Positions 18,491 to 26,620 of a stretch of DNA of 64,000 nucleotides are shown piece by piece. Location of the stretch: contig NZ_CP040020.1 of NCBI RefSeq assembly GCF_005280295.1, forward strand, positions 620,001 through 684,000, read 5' to 3'. The position numbers were made by a program, and so were the translations under genes. How positions within the stretch are numbered: position 1 is the stretch's first letter; every line of letters starts with the position of its first letter. The stretch is from Brevibacterium sp. CS2 (GTDB lineage Bacteria > Actinomycetota > Actinomycetes > Actinomycetales > Brevibacteriaceae). The notes under the pieces were generated by a model that saw only the letters and a list, made by a program, of their open reading frames with translations, was not told where the DNA came from and made no database searches.

Positions 18491-18609
18491 GGTGCTATCT
18501 TGGCAGAACCGCCCACCCGCCGACAGGGCTCGGCCGCGTCCGAGGCGCGGGCCGGGATCCGAGACGCCCGCCCGGCCCGGTGGGCGCCGTCGACAGGAGA
18601 GGGGCCCGC

Positions 18610-19959
18610 ATGGAGTCGCCGTTGACCCTCGACTGGCCCGGCAAGGCCGCCGCTGCCGCCCTCGCCGCCGAGGATCCCTCCGGCCCCGACGGCACCGGAC
18701 CGCTCCTCCCCGACGGACCGCTCCTCCCGCTCGACCGGCACCTCGCGATCGAGGGCGAGAACCTCGCCGCCCTTCGAATTCTCCGCCGCTCCCACGCCGC
18801 ACAGGTCAAGGTCGTCTGCATCGACCCGCCGTACAACACCGGCAACGCCCTGCCCTACCGCGACACCTTCGGGGCGGCCGGGCACCGCGGCTGGCTGTCG
18901 ATGATGCTCCCCCGCCTGCTGCTCACCCGCGCGCTCCTGCGCGCGGACGGTGTCGTGTTCGTCTCCATCGACGACCGGGAGAACGCGCACCTCCAGCTCC
19001 TCGGGCACGAGGTGTTCGGCGAGGAGAACTACCTGGGCTCCTTCATCCAGCAGCGGGCCAAGGGCGGCGGGAACGCGCGGTCGTTCGTGCGCGGCCACGA
19101 TTTCGTCCTCGTCTGGGCGAAGGACGCCCGGGCAGTGGGTCCGTTCCTCACCGAGAAGCGCCCGCCGGCCCGGTACGAGACGATCGACGGCACGCGGTAC
19201 CTCGTGGACGACGACTGGCTGCGGGTGAGCTTCGGCAAGTACACCCGCGGTGCAGAGCGCCGGCTCATGTACGAGGACATCGCCGCCGTCCGCGGGGAGG
19301 CGAAGAAGGCCGAGGTCGACGCCGGGCTGGCCGCCGGGACCCTGCGGCTGCGCGCATGGGGCGAGCCGGACGAACGGGGTGTGCGCAAGCACGCGGTGCT
19401 CCGGCTGACCCCGGCTGACCGCGCGAGCTCGAAGATGTACTCGATCATCAAGGCGCTCAACGAGGGCGGGCGGGCCGATCTCGAGGCGCTCGGGCTCGGC
19501 GGGCTGTTCGGCTATCCGAAGCCGCTCGAGCTCATCCGCACGCTCGTGCGCTCGCAGACGATGTTCGACCGCGAGGCGATCGTCCTCGACTTCTTCGCCG
19601 GCTCCGGCACCACCGGACAGGCGGTGCTCGAGCTCAACGCCGCCGACGGCGGTTCGCGTCGATTCGTCCTTGTGCAGCAGCCCGAGGCGCTGCGGCCCGT
19701 GGCCGGGGCCCGCACCGGCGCCGAGGCGGGGGCCGCCGGGGCACGGTCCGTCGCCGGTGCCGCGGCAGGCACGGGCACGGGCAGGGAGCCCGCCGCTGGG
19801 GCAGGCACGGGACCGGGCGGGGAGCCCGGCGAGCCGCTCACCACGATCAGCGCCCTCATGCGCGAGCGTCTGCGCCGGGCGGGGGCGGCACTGCTCGAGC
19901 AGTCCCCGGGCCTCGACGTCGATTTCCTCGACATCCGCCTGCCCGATCCGCCCGACTGA
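18610..19959 (+). CDS. orphan beta-class site-specific DNA methyltransferase (type III Mod-like)
   Basis: 449 aa from ATG 18610, behind AGGAGAGG. The catalytic motif IV DPPYNT is at residues 72-77, followed by a target-recognition region. The AdoMet-binding motif FAGSGT at 329-334 comes after it. This IV-before-I order defines the beta class used by type III Mod enzymes and many N6-adenine methylases. GYPKPLELIR before motif I is also typical. A Gly/Ala/Pro-rich insert (about 365-410) precedes a short conserved C-terminal helix. No restriction gene is adjacent: the neighbours are lhgO and a DUF2079 protein, so it is an orphan, perhaps epigenetic. The stop codon lies in a 33-bp tandem duplication. 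Confidence 0.85.
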   Translation: MESPLTLDWPGKAAAAALAAEDPSGPDGTGPLLPDGPLLPLDRHLAIEGENLAALRILRRSHAAQVKVVCIDPPYNTGNALPYRDTFGAAGHRGWLSMMLPRLLLTRALLRADGVVFVSIDDRENAHLQLLGHEVFGEENYLGSFIQQRAKGGGNARSFVRGHDFVLVWAKDARAVGPFLTEKRPPARYETIDGTRYLVDDDWLRVSFGKYTRGAERRLMYEDIAAVRGEAKKAEVDAGLAAGTLRLRAWGEPDERGVRKHAVLRLTPADRASSKMYSIIKALNEGGRADLEALGLGGLFGYPKPLELIRTLVRSQTMFDREAIVLDFFAGSGTTGQAVLELNAADGGSRRFVLVQQPEALRPVAGARTGAEAGAAGARSVAGAAAGTGTGREPAAGAGTGPGGEPGEPLTTISALMRERLRRAGAALLEQSPGLDVDFLDIRLPDPPD

Positions 19960-20001
19960 GGCGCTGCCCGCCTGCCCGATCCGCCCGACTGAGGCGCTGC
20001 C
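19936..20001 (+). repeat. perfect 33-bp tandem duplication across the methyltransferase stop codon
   Basis: The 33-bp unit at 19936-19968 is repeated exactly at 19969-20001. It includes the last seven codons and stop (19957-19959), so a second, untranslated copy of the C-terminal codons follows the gene. Confidence 0.95.
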
Positions 20002-20011
20002 GCGCCGTCCT

Positions 20012-20071
20012 ACTGCGCGGTATCCGATTCCAGCCGCGCAATTGCGCGCTCGGTTCCGGATACCGCGCGGT
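20012..20071. repeat. palindromic intergenic repeat family A, copy 2
   Basis: GCGCGGTATCCG (20015-20026) pairs with CGGATACCGCGC (20057-20068) around the self-complementary core CGCGCAATTGCGCG (20035-20048). It has the same arms and core as the copy at 6829-6892. It sits between the convergent methyltransferase and DUF2079 genes. Confidence 0.75.
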
Positions 20072-20124
20072 CGGACCGACCCGACTGCACCTCCGCCCGC
20101 CGCCGCCGATCGCCTCCGCCGCAA

Positions 20125-21426
20125 CTACCCGGCGTTCGTCACCACCTGGTAGCCGCCGCTCTCGTGGACGAGGGTCCAGTCGCCGCCGTAGCGCTCCTCG
20201 GCCCAGGCCTCGATCGAGCCCTCGTGGTCGTCGGGCCGCAGTGCGATCGCCTCGGGCACGAACTCCTCGGAGCTGCCGTACCAGTAGACGTCGGTGTGCG
20301 GGGCGAGGTAGGCGAGCAGCCGGACGTCGGTGACCACGGAGTCGTACTCGACGGCGGCCTCGAGAGCGCCGCTGCCGTCGACGCGGTACCGGTCCGCCTC
20401 CCACAGCAGGTGGATGCTCGTCTGGCTCAGCAGCGCGAAGGAGGCGACGGCCGCCACCGCCGGGGCGAGCGTCCGGTGCGGCCGGCCGGCCCCGTCGAGC
20501 AGGCTGATGGCGGCGATCGGGATGAGGACGGCGGAGTAGTGGAAGCTCGTGTCCCAGTAGCCCTCGACGTTGCCGAGGAACCGCCAGCCGAGCGTGGGGA
20601 GCATGAGGAGGATGAACGGCGAGCGCAGGCCGATCACCCCGGCGGCGAGCGCGAGGAACCCGACAGTGCCGATCTTCGTCGTGAGCCCCGCGGTGAGCGT
20701 CTCGGCCAGCGTGACGTTGTCGGAGTAGTCGTAGCCGCCGCTGACGTTGAAGGCGGGGATGAAGATCAGCACCGCGTAGATCGTCCAGGCGATGCCCCAG
20801 CCGGCGAGGAACAGCCCGTACTTGAGGTCGGCGCGGCTGCGCAGCCACACGGCGAGGCCGAACACCGCGACCGTGAGCCCGAGGTCCTCCTTGACGAACA
20901 CGAGCAGCGCGATCGCCACCGCCGCGCCGAGCTTCTGCCCGCGCATCCACCCGACGAGTCCGAATGCCAGCAGCGGGACGGCGAAGGCGATCTCGTGGAA
21001 CTGCGCGGTGACGGCGTTGAGCAGACCCCATGAGCCGACGTAGGAGGCCGCGAGGAGCCAGGCGCCGCGGGGCGTGAGGCGCTCGACGGCGAGCGACACG
21101 ACCGGCCACACCGAGGCGGCGAACAGCACGGCCTGCGCGAGCATGAGCGTGAGCCCGGAGGGGAAGAGCCAGAACAGCGGGGTGAGCAGGATGAGGATCG
21201 GGTGGAAGTGGTCGCCCCAGAGGTTGAATCCCGGTCCCTTGATGTCGACGACCGGCGCCTCGAGGGCGGCGTACCGGGTGAGGAGCTGGGTGAAGATCCC
21301 GAGGTCCCAGGACGGCGAGTAGAAGATCCGCCACATGATGATCGCCAGCGTCGCGTAGAGGACGAGCGCTGCGCACGAGGCGATCGCCGGGGCGTACCGG
21401 GTGAGGCCGGGGAGCTTCGGCGGCAC
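20125..21426 (-). CDS. DUF2079 polytopic membrane protein
   Basis: 433 aa with about ten hydrophobic segments. The DUF2079 hallmarks are clear: SWDLGIFTQLLTRYA near the N-terminus and GPGFNLWGDHFHPILILLTPLFW, followed by QAVLFAASVWPV. The fold resembles GT-C-type integral membrane glycosyltransferases, with the Asp of DLGIF in the first external loop, but no activity has been established for it. The soluble C-terminus (VYWYGSSEEFVPEAIALRP) faces outward. It lies 8 bp downstream of a small membrane-protein gene and is probably co-transcribed with it. Confidence 0.85.
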   Translation of the reverse strand: MPPKLPGLTRYAPAIASCAALVLYATLAIIMWRIFYSPSWDLGIFTQLLTRYAALEAPVVDIKGPGFNLWGDHFHPILILLTPLFWLFPSGLTLMLAQAVLFAASVWPVVSLAVERLTPRGAWLLAASYVGSWGLLNAVTAQFHEIAFAVPLLAFGLVGWMRGQKLGAAVAIALLVFVKEDLGLTVAVFGLAVWLRSRADLKYGLFLAGWGIAWTIYAVLIFIPAFNVSGGYDYSDNVTLAETLTAGLTTKIGTVGFLALAAGVIGLRSPFILLMLPTLGWRFLGNVEGYWDTSFHYSAVLIPIAAISLLDGAGRPHRTLAPAVAAVASFALLSQTSIHLLWEADRYRVDGSGALEAAVEYDSVVTDVRLLAYLAPHTDVYWYGSSEEFVPEAIALRPDDHEGSIEAWAEERYGGDWTLVHESGGYQVVTNAG

Positions 21427-21434
21427 GGGCGGTG

Positions 21435-21755
21435 TCAGTCCTGGAGGTCGACCGCGACGGCCGATGCCCCGGCGACGGCGGCGGTGACGGTGAGCACCGA
21501 GGGCCAGGCGCCGATCTTCTTGGCCAGCGGGTGCGAGAGCCCGAAGCCGAGCACGTAGGCGGCGCCGAGGGCCGCGGCCGTGGCCGGGCCGCGCTTGGCC
21601 AGCCAGGTCCGGCCGGCGTAGATCCCGGCGGCGGCGAGCACGGCTCCGCCGAGGGGCCGGATGCCGGATTCCCGCGCGGTGACATAGCCTCCGAGGAGGC
21701 CGAGCGCGACGATCGGGGCGGTCTGCACGTCGAGTGCGTCCTTGATGTCTGCCAT
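21435..21755 (-). CDS. small hydrophobic membrane protein of unknown function
   Basis: 106 aa from ATG 21755. Three or four hydrophobic stretches (APIVALGLLGGYVTA, GGAVLAAAGIYAG, AAALGAAYVLGFGL, VLTVTAAVAGASAVAV) and short charged loops. No family recognised. It is the first gene of a probable two-gene unit with the DUF2079 protein. Confidence 0.6.
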   Translation of the reverse strand: MADIKDALDVQTAPIVALGLLGGYVTARESGIRPLGGAVLAAAGIYAGRTWLAKRGPATAAALGAAYVLGFGLSHPLAKKIGAWPSVLTVTAAVAGASAVAVDLQD

Positions 21756-21869
21756 GCTCCGGAGTCTAGCCGCGCGCACCGATCGCTCCTCGATCCGCCC
21801 CGGGCGGATCCGTCGTGGTCGCGCGCCCGGGCGGCCGTCGACGATCGGCGGTCGCGAGCAGCCCCGGGC

Positions 21870-22589
21870 TCAGTCCGAGGTCAGAGTGCTGAAGGATTCG
21901 AGTGCCCGCGGATGCCCTGCGACGAGGATCTCGTCCTCCGGGTAGACCACGGTCTCGGGTTCGACGAAGTGCCACCCGCCGCCGCGCTTGACGCCCACCA
22001 CCGCCACGCCGTGGTGCCGCTCGAGGTGCTGAGGCCCCAGCGGACGGTCGACGATCGACCCCGGCGGGGAGATCCGCACCACGGCGAAGTCCTCGTCGAT
22101 GGCCGCGAAATCGTGGAGCCGGGAGCTGATGAGGTGCGCGAGGCGACGGCCCATGTCGTTCTCGGGCCGGATGACGTGCTCGACCCCGAGCTGCCCGAGG
22201 ATCTCGGCGTGCGGCTCGCCGATCGCCTTCGCCCAGATCGCAGGGACCCCGAGCTTGAGGAGGCGGGAGGTGGTGAGGATGCTCGCCTCGATGTCCGAGC
22301 CGATCCCCACGACGACCGCTGGCACCTCGGCGATCCCGAGCTGCCGCAGCGCCTGCTCATCGGTGGAATCAGCGGTCGCGACGAAGGCGAGGCGGTCACG
22401 GAGGTCGTCGACGACGTCGCGGCGGATGTCGATGCCGATGACCTCCGCGCCGAGTGCGGTGAGCTCGGTGGCCACCGCTGCACCGAATCTGCCGAGGCCG
22501 ATCACTGCGATCGCCCCGGCGCCGGCGAGCCGGCCCGGGTCGCCGGTGAGGAATGCGGCCGGCTTCGCCAGCCATCTCGATGTGTTCAC
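21870..22589 (-). CDS. ktrA: KtrA/TrkA-type RCK regulatory subunit of potassium uptake
   Basis: 239 aa. An RCK_N Rossmann domain (IAVIGLGRFGAAVATELTALG, then GIDI and ATADSTDEQALRQLGI) binds ATP/ADP or NAD. A C-terminal RCK_C (TrkA_C) domain spans about residues 160-235 (VVRISPPGSIVDRPLG, EDEILVAGHP). It forms the cytosolic ring that gates the KtrB channel. The gene lies 96 bp downstream of the KtrB gene on the same strand and is very likely part of the same system. Confidence 0.9.
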   Translation of the reverse strand: MNTSRWLAKPAAFLTGDPGRLAGAGAIAVIGLGRFGAAVATELTALGAEVIGIDIRRDVVDDLRDRLAFVATADSTDEQALRQLGIAEVPAVVVGIGSDIEASILTTSRLLKLGVPAIWAKAIGEPHAEILGQLGVEHVIRPENDMGRRLAHLISSRLHDFAAIDEDFAVVRISPPGSIVDRPLGPQHLERHHGVAVVGVKRGGGWHFVEPETVVYPEDEILVAGHPRALESFSTLTSD

Positions 22590-22685
22590 TGCGTCTCCTC
22601 CTGTGCTTCTGCGCTGGTCCGATGTGCCTGCGGCGCGGGGTGGTGCCGGGATCGATCGCGTCCGCGCCGCGCGGAAGACCCGGTC

Positions 22686-24023
22686 TCAGCCGATGAGCGG
22701 CCGCTCCTCGGGCAGTGCGTAGCTCGCGTGCCTGCGTCGCAGCGCGAGGGCCGAGGCGAGGGTCACCGGCCCGATCCGTCCGACCGCCATGAGGACGATG
22801 AGGACGACCTGCGAGAAGGCGGGCAGCTCCGCGGTGATGCCGGTCGACAGGCCCACGGTCGCGAATGCGGAGATCGCCTCGAACAGGATCCGATCGAGGC
22901 CCCACTGCGGCTCGTCGAGCATGATGAGCATCGTGGCGCCGAGGACGAGAGCGAGCGCGAGGACGATCACCGTCGACGCCTGCCGATGGACCGCGGTGTC
23001 GATCCGGCGCCCGAGGAGATTCACCGCGCGACCGCCGGTCACCTCGGACACGGTCATCGCTGCGAGCACGGCGACGGTGGTGACCTTGACGCCGCCTGCG
23101 GTCCCGGCCGGTCCGCCGCCGATGAACATGAGGATGTCGAGCCCGAACCAGCTCACCGGGTGCATCTGGGCGATGTCGATGGAATTGAACCCCGCGGTGC
23201 GGGCGATGGTCGACTGGAAGAAGGCGGCGAGGATCCGGCCGCCGGTCCCGTGGGCACCCAGGGTGCCGGGATTGCGCCATTCCTGCACCGCGATGAACAC
23301 CGTCCCCGCCAGCAGGAGCAGAGGGGTGAGGACGACGACGATCCGCGTGGTGAGCGACCAGGAGAGCGGGAAGCGGTAGCGGCGGACGAGCTCGACGAGG
23401 ACGGGGAACCCCATCCCGCCGATGATCACCGCGAGCGCGAGCGGCAGGATGACGAGGGGGTCGGTCGCGTACCGCACGACGCTGTCCGCGTGGAGGCCGA
23501 AACCGGCGTTGTTGAACGCGGAGATCGCGTGGAAGACCCCGAACAGGATGGCCTGCGCCCAGTCCATGTCGTAGCCGAACCGGAAGCGCGGCACCAGGAT
23601 CGCGGCGGTCACCGCCTCGACCACGAGGGTTAACCCGATGATCCGCACGATCACCGGGCGGATCCCGCCGAATCCGGACGAGCGCGTCTCGTGGGCCACC
23701 GCTCTCCGGAACCGCAGACCGGCGCGCCGCGCGACGAGCATGCCGAGCAGCATCGTGAAGACCATGATGCCGAGGCCGCCCACCTGGATGAGGCCGAGGA
23801 TGACGAGCTGCCCGAACAGTGTGAAGTCCCCGCCCGTGTCGAGGACGACGAGCCCGGTCACGCTGAGCGCCGACGTCGCGGTGAAGAGTGCGGGGAGCAC
23901 CCCGATCGACCCGTCGTCGACGGTGGCGAAGGGGAGCATGAGGAGTCCGGTGCCGGTGGCGAGCGCGACCGAGAACCCGGCCAGGATCACGGTCACCGGG
24001 CGCGGAATGCGTACGCGGGGCAC
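22686..24023 (-). CDS. ktrB: TrkH/KtrB-family potassium uptake membrane subunit
   Basis: 445 aa from GTG 24023. Four M1-P-M2 repeats are present: ATSALSVTGLVVLDTG (first pore loop), FHAISAFNNAGFGL (second), FQSTIARTAGFNSIDI (third) and FEAISAFATVGLSTGI (fourth), with the conserved filter Gly in each. It imports K+ with Na+ or H+. The GTG is placed exactly 6 nt after TACGGT, suggesting a leaderless mRNA; an in-frame GTG at 24044 is the alternative. Confidence 0.9.
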   Translation of the reverse strand: MPRVRIPRPVTVILAGFSVALATGTGLLMLPFATVDDGSIGVLPALFTATSALSVTGLVVLDTGGDFTLFGQLVILGLIQVGGLGIMVFTMLLGMLVARRAGLRFRRAVAHETRSSGFGGIRPVIVRIIGLTLVVEAVTAAILVPRFRFGYDMDWAQAILFGVFHAISAFNNAGFGLHADSVVRYATDPLVILPLALAVIIGGMGFPVLVELVRRYRFPLSWSLTTRIVVVLTPLLLLAGTVFIAVQEWRNPGTLGAHGTGGRILAAFFQSTIARTAGFNSIDIAQMHPVSWFGLDILMFIGGGPAGTAGGVKVTTVAVLAAMTVSEVTGGRAVNLLGRRIDTAVHRQASTVIVLALALVLGATMLIMLDEPQWGLDRILFEAISAFATVGLSTGITAELPAFSQVVLIVLMAVGRIGPVTLASALALRRRHASYALPEERPLIG

Positions 24024-24029
24024 GGCTAC

Positions 24030-24035
24030 ACCGTA
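24030..24035 (-). promoter_or_regulatory. -10 box TACGGT for leaderless ktrB transcript
   Basis: On the minus strand TACGGT is followed by six bases and then the GTG at 24023, the spacing expected when transcription begins at the start codon. No clear -35 was seen. Confidence 0.4.
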
Positions 24036-24162
24036 GCACCGCACGGACCCGGCTCCGGAACCGTTCGGGTCACGATTCGACTGCGGTCGATGTCGTGCGC
24101 ATCACGGGTCCCGCGATCTCCTATAGTGTGACCATCCTCACCGAGCTGCTGAAGGAGCTGCT

Positions 24163-25677
24163 ATGAGCACTCATCCGCCGACGCCCGATTCCAGCGGGGC
24201 CCGATCCACCTCCAGCGCGTCCGTGGACGAGCTCGGCCACGTCGATCGCGGTCACGGCTTCGTCCGGGTCCTCGGCAACGTCGACGCGCTGTTCATCGGC
24301 TTCGGCGCGATGATCGGCTTCGGCTGGATCACTCTCACCGGCGGCTGGCTCGAGAGCGCCGGCACCCTCGGCGCGCTCCTCGCGTTCGTCGTCGGCGGCA
24401 TCATCATGGGCTTCGTCGGCGTCGTCTACTCCGAGCTCGTCGCCGCGATGCCCCACGCCGGCGGTGAGCACAACTACCTCATCCGCGGCATGGGCCCGCG
24501 TCTGTCGCTGCTCGGCTCGTGGGCGATCACCGGCGGGTACATCAGCGTGGTGATGTTCGAGGCGGTGGCGTTCCCGCGGACGATCGAATACCTCTTCCCG
24601 AACTTCCAGCAGATCCACCTGTGGACGATCGCCGACTTCGACGTGCACCTGACCTGGGCGCTCGCCGGGACGATCGGTTCGCTCATCGTCATGTGGATCA
24701 ACATCCGGGGGGTCAAGGTCGCCGGTCTCGTCCAGACCTTCGTCGTGAGCTTCCTCGTCATCATGGCGTTCCTCCTGCTCGCAGGCGGAGTCGTCGGCGG
24801 CGAGCTGTCGAACACCCAGCCGCTGTTCAACGGCGGGGCGATCGGCTTCGTCGCGGTGCTCGGCGCGGTGCCGTTCCTCTTCGTCGGCTTCGACGTCATC
24901 CCGCAGTCGGCGGAGGAGATCAAGGTCCCGCCGAAGCAGATCGGCCGCCTCGTCGTCATGTCGGTGGTCATGGCGGTGGTGTTCTACCTCGTCATCATCT
25001 TCTCGACCTCGCTCGCGCTGCCCGCGTCCCAGCTCGCCTCCTTCGACCTCGTCACCGCGGATGCGCTCGCCGACCTCATGGGCCACCCGGTCTGGGGCGA
25101 CGTCGTCATCGCCGGCGGTCTCGCCGGCATCATCACATCGTGGATCGCCTTCCTCATGGGCGCCTCGCGCCTCATGTGGGCGATGGCGAACTCCGGGATG
25201 ATCCCGGCCTGGTTCGGCAAGCTCCACCCCAAGTACCGCACCCCGGTCAACGCCCTCCTGTTCATCGGCATCCTGTCGGCCTTCGCCCCGTTCGCCGGCA
25301 CCGCGATGCTCGGCTGGGTCGTCGACTCCGGCTCGCCGATGATCGTCTTCGCCTACGGCCTCGTCGCGGTCGCGTTCGTCATCCTGCGCAAGAAGGAGCC
25401 GGGCATGGATCGCCCGCTGCGCGTGGGCGGCAAGGGCGGCGCCGGCATCGCCATCGGCATCATCGCCGCGGTGCTCTGCGCCATCCTGTTCATCATGTAC
25501 ATCCCGGAGCTCACCCCGATCTCGGTCACCCTCGCATGGCAGTCGTACCTGATGTTCGGGCTGTGGATGCTCGCCGGCATCCTGCTGATGTTCCGCCTGC
25601 CCGGGGGCATCAAGCCCGGCCCCGACGCCGAGCACGAGCTCCTCACGCAGATCAACGAGAGGAAGCGCCGGAAGTGA
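24163..25677 (+). CDS. APC-superfamily amino-acid permease
   Basis: 504 aa from ATG 24163 with AAGGAG upstream. Twelve hydrophobic segments and the APC signature on helix 1: FIGFGAMIGFGWITLTGGWL, where the GxG-type unwound region binds the substrate amino group. The VNALLFIGILSAFAPF and MGASRLMWAMANSGMIP stretches match the family. A TATAGT at 24122-24127 is a candidate -10. The substrate cannot be read from sequence. It is translationally coupled to a nitroreductase gene through GTGA at 25674-25677. Confidence 0.88.
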   Translation: MSTHPPTPDSSGARSTSSASVDELGHVDRGHGFVRVLGNVDALFIGFGAMIGFGWITLTGGWLESAGTLGALLAFVVGGIIMGFVGVVYSELVAAMPHAGGEHNYLIRGMGPRLSLLGSWAITGGYISVVMFEAVAFPRTIEYLFPNFQQIHLWTIADFDVHLTWALAGTIGSLIVMWINIRGVKVAGLVQTFVVSFLVIMAFLLLAGGVVGGELSNTQPLFNGGAIGFVAVLGAVPFLFVGFDVIPQSAEEIKVPPKQIGRLVVMSVVMAVVFYLVIIFSTSLALPASQLASFDLVTADALADLMGHPVWGDVVIAGGLAGIITSWIAFLMGASRLMWAMANSGMIPAWFGKLHPKYRTPVNALLFIGILSAFAPFAGTAMLGWVVDSGSPMIVFAYGLVAVAFVILRKKEPGMDRPLRVGGKGGAGIAIGIIAAVLCAILFIMYIPELTPISVTLAWQSYLMFGLWMLAGILLMFRLPGGIKPGPDAEHELLTQINERKRRK

Positions 25678-26468
25678 CGAGCACCGACTGCTCGACCGGC
25701 GGCGGCGCTTCGGCAGCCGCCCCGGCCGACGCCTCCTCCGCCGTGCCCGAGGCGCCCGCTCGCCCGGGCGCGGACGGCCGGGGCGGGTCCTTCCGCACCC
25801 TTCTCGCGGAGCGCTACAGCGTCCGCCACTTCACCGGGGAGCCGGTCACCGAGGAGCAGCTCACCGCCGTCCTCGAGACCGCGCAGCGCACCCCGTCGTG
25901 GTCGAACACCCAGGCCTGGCAGGTGCACGTGCTCACCGACGAGGTGCTCCGCGAGATCGGCCGGCGCCTGCGCGCCGAGGTGACGGCCCGGACCCAGCAG
26001 AAGACGGTCGTGTCCGACCTCGCGCTGCCCGGCCGGTTCACCGAGGAGCAGATGCACCGCAAGCGGGTGACCGGCTACGGGCGCTACGAGTCGCTCGGGA
26101 TCGACCGGAAGGACATGGTGGGCCGGTTCGAGGCCTCGCTGGCGAACTTCGAGTTCTTCGGAGCGCCGGTCGGTCTCGTCATCACCTCGACCCGGGAGGT
26201 CGGCCCCTACGGCTGGGTGGACACCGGCGCCTACACCGGCACGCTCCAGTACGCGGCGTGGGAGGCGGGCCTGGGCGCGTGCGCGCTCGGCTCGATCGGC
26301 ATGCACGCCGATCTCATCCACCGCTACCTGGGACTCGCCGATGACGTCGACGTCATCGCCGGGATGGCGCTCGGGCACCCAGATCACGCCGCTCCCGGCA
26401 ACACCTACCGCACCGAACGGGCTCCCCTGTCCGAGGTCGTCCACCGCGTCGAGACCCTCAACGACTGA
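25674..26468 (+). CDS. nitroreductase family protein
   Basis: 264 aa from GTG 25674, overlapping the permease stop by 4 nt. After about 38 low-complexity Ala/Pro residues comes an FMN-binding nitroreductase fold: LLAERYSVRHFTGEPVTEEQL, RTPSWSNTQAWQVHVLTD (flavin-contact Ser/Asn) and AWEAGLGACALGSIG toward the C-terminus. These flavoenzymes reduce nitroaromatics, quinones or enones with NAD(P)H. The coupling to an amino-acid permease is unusual and hints at a specific imported substrate, which is unknown. Confidence 0.88.
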   Translation: MTSTDCSTGGGASAAAPADASSAVPEAPARPGADGRGGSFRTLLAERYSVRHFTGEPVTEEQLTAVLETAQRTPSWSNTQAWQVHVLTDEVLREIGRRLRAEVTARTQQKTVVSDLALPGRFTEEQMHRKRVTGYGRYESLGIDRKDMVGRFEASLANFEFFGAPVGLVITSTREVGPYGWVDTGAYTGTLQYAAWEAGLGACALGSIGMHADLIHRYLGLADDVDVIAGMALGHPDHAAPGNTYRTERAPLSEVVHRVETLND

Positions 26469-26505
26469 AATCCGCACGCGCATGGGCCTGCCGCTGCACG
26501 ACTGT

Positions 26506-26571
26506 CCCGCGAAAACTGCAAGCGCCCACCCGACCTGAACAGGTTGTGGGGGCGCTTGCAGGAATCGCGGG
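26506..26571. terminator. 66-bp bidirectional hairpin between convergent genes
   Basis: Nested complementary arms: CCCGCGA (26506-26512) with TCGCGGG (26565-26571), CTGCAAGCGCC (26516-26526) with GGCGCTTGCAG (26551-26561), and ACCTG/CAGGT near the loop. It lies between the convergent nitroreductase and MFS transporter genes. Confidence 0.65.
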
Positions 26572-26620
26572 ATCTTCGAGGACCGGACAGTTGACGGAGC
26601 CGCCGGCCGCTCGCGGCGCA

